From contig NZ_JACYMM010000013.1 in the NCBI RefSeq assembly GCF_020858115.1, positions 62,001 to 126,000 of the forward strand: a stretch of 64,000 bases of DNA. Direction: 5' to 3'. The stretch is from Janthinobacterium sp. FW305-129. Lineage in GTDB: Bacteria > Pseudomonadota > Gammaproteobacteria > Burkholderiales > Burkholderiaceae_D. Below, in pieces: positions 53,777-62,894 of this stretch. The notes below the pieces were generated by a model. It did not search any database. It was given only the letters and a program-made list of their open reading frames with translations, and was not told where the DNA came from. The first letter of the stretch is position 1; every line of letters starts with the position of its first letter. The translations under genes and the position numbers were made by a program.

Positions 53777-54630
53777 GCGATTCGCATCAAGACCGCTCCC
53801 GCCGCGATCAGGCCGATGGCCACACAGCGGCGGGGGCTGATTTTTTCGCGCAGGAACAGGGCGGCCAGCGCGATGGCGAACAGGATCGACGTCTCGCGCA
53901 GGGCCGCGATGGCGGCCACGGGCGCCTGCGTCATGGCCCACAGGGCCAGGCCATATGACGCCAGGGTGCCGAAACCGCCCAGGGCGGCCAGGTGCCATTG
54001 CGTTTGCGCATACGCAAACAAATCGGCCGGACGGCGCAAGGCCGTCCACAGCAGCAGTCCGGCGCCGTTCAGCACAAAAATCCACATCGTGTAGGCGGCC
54101 GGCGCGCCGGACAGGCGCACGCCGATGCCGTCGATCAGGGTATAGCTGGCGATGACGCAGGCGTTGCCTAGCGCAAAGGCCGTGGCGCGCCCCGTGTTTG
54201 TCGCGGCGCCGGCCGCGGCGGGCAGGCGCGCGGCGAAATACAGGCCGAAGATGCCCGCGCTGATGCAGGCGACGGCGCCCATCTGCATGGACGACAGGCG
54301 CTCGCCGATCAGCGGCCAGCTGGCCAGCGCCACGAGCAATGGCGCGCTGCCGCGCATCAATGGATAGGCATGGCTCATGTCGCCCGCCTTGTAGGCGGCC
54401 GCCAGCAGCGAATAATAGGCGAGCTGGGCCACGGCCGAGGCGGCCAGGTAAGGCCAGCTGGCGGGGGCGGGAGCATTGACGAAAGGCAATGCGAGGAGGG
54501 AAATCAGCGCCGCGCCCACGGAGACGAGCACGGTCGTGAGAAAGGTATCCTTGCCCGACTTGACGATGGCGTTCCAGCTGGCGTGCAGCAGGGCGGCAAA
54601 CAGGACGACGGCGACGACGAGGCCGGACAT
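53773..54630 (-). CDS. EamA/DMT-family transporter, copy 2
   Basis: This 285-residue protein has ten hydrophobic segments in two EamA repeats (FAALLHASWNAIVKSGKDTF at the N-terminus; ALRETSILFAIALAALFL in the second half). It is a different branch from the EamA protein at 44238-45143. It probably exports a small metabolite. The upstream periplasmic-binding-like gene is 7 bp away on the same strand, so the two form an operon. Confidence 0.88.
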   Translation of the reverse strand: MSGLVVAVVLFAALLHASWNAIVKSGKDTFLTTVLVSVGAALISLLALPFVNAPAPASWPYLAASAVAQLAYYSLLAAAYKAGDMSHAYPLMRGSAPLLVALASWPLIGERLSSMQMGAVACISAGIFGLYFAARLPAAAGAATNTGRATAFALGNACVIASYTLIDGIGVRLSGAPAAYTMWIFVLNGAGLLLWTALRRPADLFAYAQTQWHLAALGGFGTLASYGLALWAMTQAPVAAIAALRETSILFAIALAALFLREKISPRRCVAIGLIAAGAVLMRIA

Positions 54631-54637
54631 GCAGGCC

Positions 54638-55459
54638 TTAGCGCGGGCGTATGCTCAGCGACAACAGTTCCTGGCGGTGATGGCGCTGGAAGCCGTCCAT
54701 CAGGGAGCCCGAGCGGCCCGCCTTGTCCAGCAGTTCGCGCAGGGTCGCCTGGTCTTCCGCCGTCAGCGACTTGCGCGACAGGTAGACGCCGCTCATGCCC
54801 CAAGGCAATTCCGGCAAGGCTTCCAGGCGCAAGCGGTCGGCCAGGCCGTACACGCGCGCATCGTTCTGCGCCACGCCGGCGAGGATGGTGGGGGCCATGA
54901 TGGTGGCGTCGATGAAGCCGCTTTGCATCAAACGCGCCACGGACAGCGCGTCGACTTCGTAGAACAGGCGGCCCTGGCTGCTCAGCTCCTTGGCCAGCGC
55001 CTGGTACGGCGCGCCATAGTCGTAGCCGCGCACGAGCGCCACGCGCAATTCGCGCCGCTCGATCAGTTCCTGCATGGTGTTGATGGGCGTGCGCGCGCCC
55101 TGTAGCGAGATCAGCAGGGGGCGGCTGCCCAGCATGGGGATGAACAGGCCATGCTGGTCGCGCCGCGGCGTGCTGCTGGCGGGGATCAGCAGGTCGGCCT
55201 TGCCCGTCTCGAACATCGCTTCCAGGCGCGCGCGGGGCACGGCCGTAAAGATGAAATTGCAGCCGAGCTTGGCGCCCATGCTGCGCAGCAAGTCGGGATA
55301 GATGCCGCCGATGGTGGCGCCATTGACCACCACGCTGGCGCCGATGGCCGAGACGGGCACCTGGATGTCGCGCGAGCACTGCGCACCCGCCAGCGAGGGC
55401 AGCGCCAGCGCCAGCATGGCCACGGTCCGGCGCCAGGCGCTGGAATAAAAGTCAGTCAT
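54638..55459 (-). CDS. Periplasmic substrate-binding protein, type 3-like
   Basis: This 273-residue precursor has a signal peptide (about residues 1-27, ending SLAGA). A periplasmic binding fold resembles amino-acid-type solute receptors (ADLLIPASSTPRRDQHGLF, ELRVALVRGYDYGAPYQAL). There is no ABC permease or ATPase gene nearby, so it may be an orphan sensor or receptor. I took the ATG at 55459 because AAGGA lies 5 bp before it; an ATG at 55465 is also in frame. It forms an operon with the EamA gene. Confidence 0.8.
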   Translation of the reverse strand: MTDFYSSAWRRTVAMLALALPSLAGAQCSRDIQVPVSAIGASVVVNGATIGGIYPDLLRSMGAKLGCNFIFTAVPRARLEAMFETGKADLLIPASSTPRRDQHGLFIPMLGSRPLLISLQGARTPINTMQELIERRELRVALVRGYDYGAPYQALAKELSSQGRLFYEVDALSVARLMQSGFIDATIMAPTILAGVAQNDARVYGLADRLRLEALPELPWGMSGVYLSRKSLTAEDQATLRELLDKAGRSGSLMDGFQRHHRQELLSLSIRPR

Positions 55460-55559
55460 ACCCATCCTTGCTCACCATCGTAGCGCGGGCGTCGGCAACG
55501 TCCGCTTGATTATCCCATTCTCGCCTATTTATTTCTCAAATGCAATATTATCCCGCCGA

Positions 55560-56840
55560 CTACTTTGTGGTGGAAACCGCAAGTCTTGCCTGGCGCTGTG
55601 CCTGGAAGTAGCGCCAGGCCACCACGATGCCCAGGGTTTGCATGATGGCGCACAGGTAGAAGGTGCTGCCGATGCGCCAGTCTTGCGGCGGCAAGTGGCT
55701 CACTTCGCCAAGGATCATGCTGCCGAGCAAAGGCATGATGATGATGCCCAGGCTGCTGATCGATTGCAGGGAGCCCATCAGTTCGCCCTGTTCGCCGGCG
55801 TTCGATGATTTCGAGATGATGCCCTGCAGGGCCGGCCCGGCGGCAAAGGCCAGCAGGTTGCACAAAATCAAGGCGTACATCATCCAGCCCTGCGTGGCCA
55901 GGCCGTACAGCAGGTAGGTGAGGGCGCCCGAAGCCATGCCCAGCAGGGACAGGCGCACTTCGCCAAAGCGCTTGATGAGGATGCCCAGCAAGCCCGCCTG
56001 CACGACGGCCGCGCACAGGCCCACGCAGAACAGGGCGATGCCGTTCTGGCGCGGCGTCCAGTCGAAGCGGAAGTGCGTGTACAGCACCCAGGTGGTGTTG
56101 AGCATCATTTGCGCAAAGGTCATCAGGCCGGAGGCCAGCACCAGGCCGCGGATTTCCACGCGGCGCACCAGTTTCATCAGGGCGGCGAACGGATTGATGC
56201 GCGCCCAGGTAAATGGCGCGCGGGGACCGGGCCGCAGCGATTCGGGCACGCAGAAATAGCCGTAGATGAAATTGGCCGCCGACAGGCCCGCCGCCACGTA
56301 GAACGGCAGGTGCAGGTTGATCTCGCCCAGCAGGCCGCCCAGCATGGGGCCGCAGATGAAGCCCAGGCCAAAGGCGGCGCCGATCTTGCCGAAGCTCTTG
56401 GCGCGGTTGTCCGGCGTCGACACGTCGGACGCATAGGCGGACGCGACCGACATGCTGGCCGACGAGACGCCGCCGATGATGCGGCCGATGAACAGGCAAG
56501 CCAGGTTCGGCGCCCAGCCCGTGGCCAGGAAATTGATGCCCATGCCGGCCATCGAGTACAGCAGCACGGGACGGCGGCCCACGCGGTCGCTGATGGCGCC
56601 CAGCATGGGCATGAAGATGAACTGCAGCAAGCCGAAGACGGCCGCCATGATGCCGTACCAGAATGCCTGCGCATCCTTGCCGTCGACAAAATCGCCGATC
56701 AGGATGGGCAGCACGGGCACTACCAGGCCGATGCCCAGCATGTCGATGAAGACGCAGACGAGGATGAAATTGAGATTGGCGGCGCTCTTTGGGGCGGGGG
56801 ATGACGGGGAATGGCTATCGGGGCGGGTTTTATCGGACAT
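55560..56840 (-). CDS. MFS transporter, TetA-like drug:H+ antiporter family
   Basis: This 426-residue protein has 12 hydrophobic segments and the MFS signature [19 protein letters not shown] between TM2 and TM3, plus [20 protein letters not shown] in TM1. It resembles the TetA/multidrug class, so export of a drug-like compound is likely; resistance itself is not shown. The ATG at 56840 starts [15 protein letters not shown]. The frame opens at 56978 and overlaps the upstream HD gene, so the later start is better. Confidence 0.9.
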   Translation of the reverse strand: MSDKTRPDSHSPSSPAPKSAANLNFILVCVFIDMLGIGLVVPVLPILIGDFVDGKDAQAFWYGIMAAVFGLLQFIFMPMLGAISDRVGRRPVLLYSMAGMGINFLATGWAPNLACLFIGRIIGGVSSASMSVASAYASDVSTPDNRAKSFGKIGAAFGLGFICGPMLGGLLGEINLHLPFYVAAGLSAANFIYGYFCVPESLRPGPRAPFTWARINPFAALMKLVRRVEIRGLVLASGLMTFAQMMLNTTWVLYTHFRFDWTPRQNGIALFCVGLCAAVVQAGLLGILIKRFGEVRLSLLGMASGALTYLLYGLATQGWMMYALILCNLLAFAAGPALQGIISKSSNAGEQGELMGSLQSISSLGIIIMPLLGSMILGEVSHLPPQDWRIGSTFYLCAIMQTLGIVVAWRYFQAQRQARLAVSTTK

Positions 56841-56959
56841 GCATGCTTTCGGCGCGTTGGCAAAGCGCCGGCGCGTGGCAGTGTTCTGCTGGCGCGCGGC
56901 GCGATCGCTGAGCCTTGCATTATAGACAGCATGCGCGCTGCTGGCTATCGCCACCCATG

Positions 56960-57610
56960 CTATGCGGCAATTCCCCACTCGTCCGCAAAGGCGGCGCGGA
57001 AATCCGTCAGCACGGCCAGGCGCTGTTCGGCCAGGGCGCGGCCCGCCGCCGTCTGCATTTTGCCAGGTAGTTTATCGAGCTTGGTGACGATATGGTCGAG
57101 CGCGTATGCCTTGTCGTCGAGTTCGCGATGCCTGGCCAGCGGATCCGCGCCATGCGCCAGCGCGCTGTCCATGCGCGCCGCCGTGTAGAACAGGCGCGCC
57201 AGTCCCACGGCGCCCAGCGCGTCGATGCGGTCGGCATCCTGCACGATCTGCGCTTCAAGCGTGTGCGGCGGCAGGTTGGCGGAAAAACTGTGCGTCTCGA
57301 TGGCGTGGGCCACGCCGGCCAGTTTTTCTGCCGGGAATTCCAGTTCGGCCAGCTGGCGGCAAGCCAGGGCGGCCGCCTGGCGCGAGGCCAGGTGCCGTTC
57401 GGGGTGATTTTTCGGCAGGTTGACGAGGTCGTGCAGATAGCAGGCGGCCATCACGGTGAGGGCATCCGCTTGCGCATGGTCCTGCAGCAGGACGCTGGCG
57501 TTGCGCCAGACGCGGTGCAGGTGGTTGATGTCGTGGGCGCCGTCATCGCCCAGGCCGGCCGTGGCCAGCGCCAGCAGGCGTGGCTGCCATTGAGAAAGCA
57601 AAGAATCCAT
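56960..57610 (-). CDS. HD-domain phosphohydrolase (YedJ-like)
   Basis: This 216-residue protein has HD-superfamily metal ligands: H in DINHLHRVWRNA, HD in ACYLHDLVNLPKNHPER, and a distal Asp in VQDADRIDALGA. Family members act on phosphoester or nucleotide substrates; the natural one is unknown for this group. It is a single gene, 120 bp upstream of the MFS gene. Confidence 0.88.
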   Translation of the reverse strand: MDSLLSQWQPRLLALATAGLGDDGAHDINHLHRVWRNASVLLQDHAQADALTVMAACYLHDLVNLPKNHPERHLASRQAAALACRQLAELEFPAEKLAGVAHAIETHSFSANLPPHTLEAQIVQDADRIDALGAVGLARLFYTAARMDSALAHGADPLARHRELDDKAYALDHIVTKLDKLPGKMQTAAGRALAEQRLAVLTDFRAAFADEWGIAA

Positions 57611-57943
57611 GGTTCAAAGTCGTAAAAAGCAGGGGCCGCCAGTGTGGCATAAAACGCCGCCGCGTGCGGCGGCCGGCCAAGTGCGCCGGCGTACTGTATT
57701 TGCCACAGTAATTGCATTTTGGAAAATATTCAAACCGCCGAGTGCTCTTTTTTAGTGCATGTAAAATTTACATGGGGTAACATTGCCGCACGGAAATTAG
57801 AAGCATAAGCTAATTGCGAGAAAGTATTTGCAAAAAAACCTACAAGTGGCAGCCATTCCCTCGTGGATGGATTTTGTCACGTCCAAGGCTTGCGCGCAGC
57901 GTGCCTTGGCCTGCGCCCCAGGCGAGTTAACGAAAGGATTATC
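57611..57943. promoter_or_regulatory. Promoter region upstream of cheW with a 17-bp palindrome
   Basis: This 333-bp gene-free region is AT-rich in its middle. It contains CATGTAAAATTTACATG (57758-57774), a perfect palindrome around a single A, a likely operator. The cheW promoter should lie downstream of it; I could not place a convincing sigma28 element. Confidence 0.45.
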
Positions 57944-58435
57944 ATGAACACCAATTCCAGCGACACTGGCACTACCGTTGCCAAGGCTGCCGAATACCTG
58001 GCCTTTACCCTGGGCCAGGAAGAGTATGGCATCGACATCCAGAAAGTCAGCGAAATCCGCAGCTATGAAACGCCGACCCGCATCGCCAACGCCCCCGAGT
58101 TCGTCAAGGGCGTGGTCAACCTGCGCGGCATCATCGTGCCCATCGTCGACATGCGCATCAAGTTCAACCTGGGTACGCCCAGCTACGACCAGTTTACCGT
58201 CGTCATCATCCTCAACATCGGCAACCGCGTCGTCGGCATGGTCGTCGACCGCGTCTCCGACGTCACCACCCTGATGCCGGAACAGATCAAGCCCGCGCCG
58301 GACATGGGCCGCTCGATCGACACGGAATACGTGATCGGCCTGGGCACCATCGACGAGCGCATGCTGATCCTGGTCGATATCGACCAGCTGATGTCCAGCG
58401 CCGACATGGGCTTGATCGAGAAACTGGCGGCGTAA
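57944..58435 (+). CDS. cheW: Chemotaxis coupling protein CheW
   Basis: This 163-residue protein is a single CheW domain (about residues 16-155): YLAFTLGQEEYGIDIQKVSE, VKGVVNLRGIIVPIVDMR and VSDVTTLMPEQIKP are canonical. CheW links receptors to CheA in the signalling array. AAAGGA precedes the ATG at 57944; the frame is open to 57863. The two receptor genes follow, so it probably serves them; cheA is not in the window. Confidence 0.95.
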   Translation: MNTNSSDTGTTVAKAAEYLAFTLGQEEYGIDIQKVSEIRSYETPTRIANAPEFVKGVVNLRGIIVPIVDMRIKFNLGTPSYDQFTVVIILNIGNRVVGMVVDRVSDVTTLMPEQIKPAPDMGRSIDTEYVIGLGTIDERMLILVDIDQLMSSADMGLIEKLAA

Positions 58436-58530
58436 TGCCGTAGTGAACAGAATTTCCCTCCATATTGTCAAAAACTATTGACATTAAGTATTGCATATCG
58501 TTTCCGCAGGGAGCACGCTAGCGCATTTTC

Positions 58531-58562
58531 CTGGCGCACGGTTCAACCGAACCGTGCGCCAG
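58531..58562 (+). terminator. Strong hairpin between cheW and receptor 1
   Basis: CTGGCGCACGGTTC (58531-58544) and GAACCGTGCGCCAG (58549-58562) form a perfect 14-bp stem with loop AACC, followed by TTTA. It is probably the cheW terminator, although the T-run is short. Confidence 0.65.
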
Positions 58563-58652
58563 TTTACTTGTCAGGACAGATTTGGCGGCGTCCGCCACGC
58601 TGCCCTTGGCGCGGGCTGCAGGGCGCGTCTTCAGGATATTAGGATGGTTCAC

Positions 58653-60293
58653 ATGAATTTGTTAAGAAACGTCAGCATCGGGGTGCGTCTGGGATTGGGT
58701 TTTGCCGTCATTTTGCTGTTTTCCATGCTTATTACCGGCATCAGCGTCTGGCGTTTGCATGACGTGGCCAGCGCCACGCGCACGATGATGGAAGAGCCAC
58801 TGGCCAAGGAACGTTATATTTCCGACTGGTATACGCGCATCGACAGCGCCGTGCGGCGCACGATCGCCATCGCCCGCAGCAGCGACACGTCGCTGAGCGG
58901 CTTTTTTGCCGAAGAGTCGAAAGCATCGACCGCCAGCTCGGCGGTCCTGCAAAAGAAGATCGCGGCGCTGCTCAAGGATCCGCAAGAGCAGGCCATGTTC
59001 GCCGGCCTGCTGGAATTGCGCGAAGTCTATGTCGGCTCGCGCGACCAGGTCTACAAGCTCAAGGGCGAGTCCCAGGTCGAGGCCGCCAACGAAGTGTTTG
59101 AAAAGACCTTCGTGCCTGCCGCCGCCAAATACCAGAAGATGGTCTACGGCTTGCTGGAACACCAGCGCGCCACCATCGACGCCACGGCGCGCCAGATCGA
59201 TGACATCGCCATTACCAGCCGCAAGCTGCTGCTGTTGCTGTCGGCCCTGGCGCTGGCCTTCGGCATCGTGTGCGCCTGGCTGTTGATGACGGGCATCGTG
59301 CGCCCCCTGCGCACGGCCGTGGAGATTGCCCGCAAGGTGGCCGATGGCGACTTGACGGCGCAAATCGATGCCAGCGCCAAGGATGAAACGGGCCAATTGC
59401 TGCAAGCGCTCAAGGATATGAATACCGGCCTGCTCAATATCGTGGGTGAAGTGCGCAGCGGCACGGACAGCATCGCCACGTCCTCGACGCAAATCGCTGC
59501 CGGCAACCAGGATCTGTCTTCCCGTACGGAAGAACAGGCAGGGTCCCTGGAGGAAACAGCCTCGTCGATGGAAGAGCTGACCAGTACCGTGAAACAGAAT
59601 GCGGACAATGCGCGCCAGGCGAACCAGTTGGCGGCCTCGGCGGCGCAAGTGGCCGTCAAGGGCGGCGAGGTGGTGGCGCAGGTGGTGGGTACGATGGAAT
59701 CGATCAATGCGTCGTCGAACAAGATTGTCGACATCATCAGCGTGATCGACGGCATCGCCTTTCAGACGAACATTCTGGCCCTGAACGCGGCCGTGGAAGC
59801 GGCGCGCGCCGGTGAGCAGGGCCGCGGCTTTGCCGTGGTGGCGTCCGAAGTGCGCAATCTGGCCCAGCGTTCGGCGTCGGCGGCGAAGGAAATCAAGACC
59901 CTGATCGGCGCGTCGGTCGAGCAAGTCAATGCGGGCAGCATGCTGGTGGCGCAAGCCGGTTCGACCATGAACGACATCGTCGACAGCGTGCAGCGCGTGA
60001 GCGACATCATCACGGAAATCACGGCGGCCAGCAGCGAGCAAAGCGTGGGCATCGACGAGATCAACCGCGCCATCGGCCAGATGGATGCTGTGACGCAACA
60101 AAATGCAGCCTTGGTGGAAGAGTCGGCCGCCGCCGCCGAATCCATGCAGCACCAGGCGCACAAGCTGGCGCAAGTGGTCAGCGTGTTCAAATTGAATGGC
60201 CAGCGGGCCGGCGGCAGCGGGGCGAAGGATGTAGCACCTGCGCAAAAACGCCCGGCAGCGCCGCAAACCGCCTTGCGCATCGGCAAACGCTGA
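58653..60293 (+). CDS. Methyl-accepting chemotaxis protein, receptor 1
   Basis: This 546-residue receptor has TM1 (about residues 11-31), a periplasmic four-helix ligand domain (about 32-190), TM2 (about 192-212), HAMP (about 213-265; [20 protein letters not shown]) and a long MCP signalling domain with the hairpin tip around [20 protein letters not shown]. There is no C-terminal NWETF-type CheR tether. The start [17 protein letters not shown] is the same as in receptor 2, and the ATG at 58653 was chosen on that basis. Positions 59562-60058 are identical to the same part of receptor 2. Confidence 0.93.
   Translation: MNLLRNVSIGVRLGLGFAVILLFSMLITGISVWRLHDVASATRTMMEEPLAKERYISDWYTRIDSAVRRTIAIARSSDTSLSGFFAEESKASTASSAVLQKKIAALLKDPQEQAMFAGLLELREVYVGSRDQVYKLKGESQVEAANEVFEKTFVPAAAKYQKMVYGLLEHQRATIDATARQIDDIAITSRKLLLLLSALALAFGIVCAWLLMTGIVRPLRTAVEIARKVADGDLTAQIDASAKDETGQLLQALKDMNTGLLNIVGEVRSGTDSIATSSTQIAAGNQDLSSRTEEQAGSLEETASSMEELTSTVKQNADNARQANQLAASAAQVAVKGGEVVAQVVGTMESINASSNKIVDIISVIDGIAFQTNILALNAAVEAARAGEQGRGFAVVASEVRNLAQRSASAAKEIKTLIGASVEQVNAGSMLVAQAGSTMNDIVDSVQRVSDIITEITAASSEQSVGIDEINRAIGQMDAVTQQNAALVEESAAAAESMQHQAHKLAQVVSVFKLNGQRAGGSGAKDVAPAQKRPAAPQTALRIGKR
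59562..60058 (+). repeat. 497-bp identical tract in receptor 1 (pairs with 61283-61779)
   Basis: The two receptor genes are identical over 497 bp here, including all third codon positions, but differ on both sides (first mismatches at 59561/61282 and 60059/61780). It encodes the MCP signalling domain core. Confidence 0.85.
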
Positions 60294-60300
60294 CGCTGGC

Positions 60301-60321
60301 GCGGCTGCCCCGTGCAGCCGC
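60301..60321 (+). terminator. Weak hairpin between the receptor genes
   Basis: GCGGCTG pairs with CAGCCGC around CCCCGTG, followed by TTTCT. It may be a weak terminator or attenuator between receptor 1 and receptor 2. Confidence 0.45.
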
Positions 60322-60373
60322 TTTCTGCTGTCTCCTTTTATATAGTCTGGTTCCGCTCTTTCAGGATATTCAC

Positions 60374-62011
60374 ATGAATTTGTTAAGAAACGTCAGTATT
60401 GGTGTGCGCCTCGGCCTGGGTTTTGCCGTGATTTTGCTGTTTTCCATGGTCATCACGGGCATCAGCGTGTGGCGCTTGCACGATGTGGCGACGGCCACGC
60501 GCACCATGATGGAGCAGCCGCTGGCCAAGGAACGTTATATTTCCGACTGGTACAGCAAGATCGACAGCGGCATCCGCCGCACCACGGCCATCGTGCGCAG
60601 CGCCGACACCTCGCTGGGGCCGTATTTTGCGGAAGAAGCGAAACAGTCGTCCGTTGTCTCGAGTGAACTGCAAAAGAAGATCGAAGCCCTGATTTCCGGC
60701 CCGCAAGAAACGGAACTGTTCCGCCAGGTCAGCGAAATGCGCAAGGTGTATCTGGATGCCCGTGAGCAAGTATCGAAGCTGAAGGCGGCCGGCCAGACGG
60801 AAGAAGCGGAAAAGGCCTTCCAGGCCGTGTTCGTGCCCGGTTCGACGAAATACCAGAAAGTCATCATGAACATGCTGGAACACCAGCGTGCCAGTATCGA
60901 CGCCACGGCGCGCGATATCGACGAAGTGGCCAAGACCAGCCGCAACCTGATGCTGGCGCTGGCCGCGCTGGCGCTGATCTTTGGCGTCGTCTGCGCGTGG
61001 GTCTTGACCATGGGCATCGTGCGCCCCCTGCGCACGGCCGTGGAGATTGCCCGCAAGGTGGCCGATGGCGACTTGACGGCACAGATCGATGCCAGTGCCA
61101 AGGATGAAACGGGCCAACTGCTGCAAGCGCTCAAGGATATGAACACCAGCCTGCTCAATATCGTCAGCGAAGTGCGTACGGGCACGGACAGCATCGCCAC
61201 GTCGTCGACGGAAATTGCTGCAGGGAATCAAGATCTGTCTTCCCGCACGGAAGAGCAGGCCGGTTCCCTGGAGGAAACAGCTTCGTCGATGGAAGAGCTG
61301 ACCAGTACCGTGAAACAGAATGCGGACAATGCGCGCCAGGCGAACCAGTTGGCGGCCTCGGCGGCGCAAGTGGCCGTCAAGGGCGGCGAGGTGGTGGCGC
61401 AGGTGGTGGGTACGATGGAATCGATCAATGCGTCGTCGAACAAGATTGTCGACATCATCAGCGTGATCGACGGCATCGCCTTTCAGACGAACATTCTGGC
61501 CCTGAACGCGGCCGTGGAAGCGGCGCGCGCCGGTGAGCAGGGCCGCGGCTTTGCCGTGGTGGCGTCCGAAGTGCGCAATCTGGCCCAGCGTTCGGCGTCG
61601 GCGGCGAAGGAAATCAAGACCCTGATCGGCGCGTCGGTCGAGCAAGTCAATGCGGGCAGCATGCTGGTGGCGCAAGCCGGTTCGACCATGAACGACATCG
61701 TCGACAGCGTGCAGCGCGTGAGCGACATCATCACGGAAATCACGGCGGCCAGCAGCGAGCAAAGCGTGGGCATCGACGAAATCAACCGCGCCATCGGCCA
61801 GATGGATGCCGTGACGCAACAAAATGCGGCCCTGGTGGAAGAATCGGCGGCGGCCGCCGAATCGATGCAGCACCAGGCGCATAACCTGGCGCAGGTCGTC
61901 AGCGTGTTCAAGCTCAATGCCCAGCAGGCCAGCGTCAGCGGTTTGAAGGGGATGAAACGCCCGGCGGCCAAGGCACCGCAAGATACCTTGCGGATCGGCC
62001 GCGCCGCTTAA
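60374..62011 (+). CDS. Methyl-accepting chemotaxis protein, receptor 2
   Basis: This 545-residue receptor has the same domain order as receptor 1: TM1, four-helix periplasmic domain, TM2, HAMP, MCP signalling domain. The periplasmic part differs (for example QTELFRQ-type stretch [20 protein letters not shown] against [20 protein letters not shown]), so the two probably sense different ligands. The signalling core is identical in DNA over 497 bp. AGGA lies upstream of the ATG. Its TAA shares TTAA with the convergent RNase H gene. Confidence 0.93.
   Translation: MNLLRNVSIGVRLGLGFAVILLFSMVITGISVWRLHDVATATRTMMEQPLAKERYISDWYSKIDSGIRRTTAIVRSADTSLGPYFAEEAKQSSVVSSELQKKIEALISGPQETELFRQVSEMRKVYLDAREQVSKLKAAGQTEEAEKAFQAVFVPGSTKYQKVIMNMLEHQRASIDATARDIDEVAKTSRNLMLALAALALIFGVVCAWVLTMGIVRPLRTAVEIARKVADGDLTAQIDASAKDETGQLLQALKDMNTSLLNIVSEVRTGTDSIATSSTEIAAGNQDLSSRTEEQAGSLEETASSMEELTSTVKQNADNARQANQLAASAAQVAVKGGEVVAQVVGTMESINASSNKIVDIISVIDGIAFQTNILALNAAVEAARAGEQGRGFAVVASEVRNLAQRSASAAKEIKTLIGASVEQVNAGSMLVAQAGSTMNDIVDSVQRVSDIITEITAASSEQSVGIDEINRAIGQMDAVTQQNAALVEESAAAAESMQHQAHNLAQVVSVFKLNAQQASVSGLKGMKRPAAKAPQDTLRIGRAA
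61283..61779 (+). repeat. 497-bp identical tract in receptor 2 (pairs with 59562-60058)
   Basis: This is the second copy of the identical tract described for receptor 1, offset by exactly 1721 bp. Confidence 0.85.
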
Positions 62012-62520
62012 TCTTTCTCCATCCAGCCGGCGATCGCCAGTTGCGACAGCCGGTCCGCCTCGCCATTCCGGTGGCGCGGCAGCCAGCGCAAGCTCACATC
62101 AGTAAATTGTTCCAGCAGGGCCACTACGGTGGCCCTTTGCGTTTCCAGCCCCTTGGCGCCCACGGGCGTCGTTCCCAGCACGTCATTGATCACCACCTGG
62201 CTGTCGCCGTACAGCAGCAGTTGCACGGGTGGCGGGCGCACGGCCAGTGCCGCCTGCAGCACGGCCGTCAGGGCCGCGTATTCCGCGTCGCTGCTGCTGC
62301 CATGGCCGGCCGCCTCGCTCACTTCGATGCGCTCGCCGTTCGGCCCCAGCAGCAGGGCGCCTATGCCCAGCTTGCCAGGGTTCGGGTGGGCGGAACCGTC
62401 GAACCAGCCGCGCCAGGCCAGCGGCCCGCCATGGTCCTGCCGCTTGAGCGCCAGCTGCGCGCGGCGCGCCTGCATCTTCGCTTCCTTGCGCAGTTTGCGC
62501 GCCTCTGCTTCCGCCGTCAT
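62008..62520 (-). CDS. Ribonuclease HI family protein
   Basis: This 170-residue protein has all four catalytic acids of RNase HI: D41 ([11 protein letters not shown]), E80 ([10 protein letters not shown]), D106 (LYGDSQVV) and D156 ([10 protein letters not shown]). The N-terminal ~30 residues are charged ([15 protein letters not shown]) and may help bind nucleic acid. It cleaves RNA in RNA:DNA hybrids. The chosen ATG at 62520 overlaps the stop of the upstream gene (ATGA); the frame opens at 62562. It may be a paralogue of rnhA (family only inferred). Confidence 0.88.
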   Translation of the reverse strand: MTAEAEARKLRKEAKMQARRAQLALKRQDHGGPLAWRGWFDGSAHPNPGKLGIGALLLGPNGERIEVSEAAGHGSSSDAEYAALTAVLQAALAVRPPPVQLLLYGDSQVVINDVLGTTPVGAKGLETQRATVVALLEQFTDVSLRWLPRHRNGEADRLSQLAIAGWMEKD

Positions 62521-62858
62521 GGTTTGAGGAACCATGTATCGATGAGGCTGCCTATCCAGCACGCCACCAGCACACCCACGGCCACCGTCATGGCGGGGCC
62601 GTCATTGGCGGAGAGCGCCTCCACTTTTTCCATGATCAGCTGCACGTCCAGGGGCAGGGCGCCGCTGTCGATCTGTGCCATAACCTGATCCAGTCGTGCC
62701 ATGATCTGGCGCAATACGATCGCCAGCGCGACCAGGGCCGGCACGAGGAACAGGCAGCCGCGCGCCTTGCGTTTTAGTAAGAAATGCCCGCTGCCGGGAA
62801 ACACGAGGGCCGACAGCAGCAGGGCGAGATGACGTTTGGGAAGGGGGGAGCCGCTCAT
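62517..62858 (-). CDS. Small membrane protein of unknown function
   Basis: This 113-residue protein has three hydrophobic segments (about residues 8-22, 33-52 and 90-110). The PGSGHFLLKRKARGCLFLV stretch recalls TM2-like/DUF small membrane proteins. I do not recognise its function. It is translationally coupled to the RNase HI gene (ATGA overlap) and lies 36 bp downstream of the mgtA-like gene on the same strand. Confidence 0.75.
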   Translation of the reverse strand: MSGSPLPKRHLALLLSALVFPGSGHFLLKRKARGCLFLVPALVALAIVLRQIMARLDQVMAQIDSGALPLDVQLIMEKVEALSANDGPAMTVAVGVLVACWIGSLIDTWFLKP

Positions 62859-62894
62859 GCGCGCCTTTTGTAAGGGAAAGAGCGGCCCATCATA

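Noticed and set aside
52000..54085. Very long minus-strand frame (about 760 codons) opposite the S15-type hydrolase
   Set aside because: Composition (His, Gln, Arg, Val) is that of an antisense shadow; the plus-strand gene has signal peptide and catalytic motifs.
58662..60266. Minus-strand frames of over 500 codons opposite both chemoreceptors
   Set aside because: The two frames mirror each other only because the receptors are paralogous; no start signal or domain supports them.
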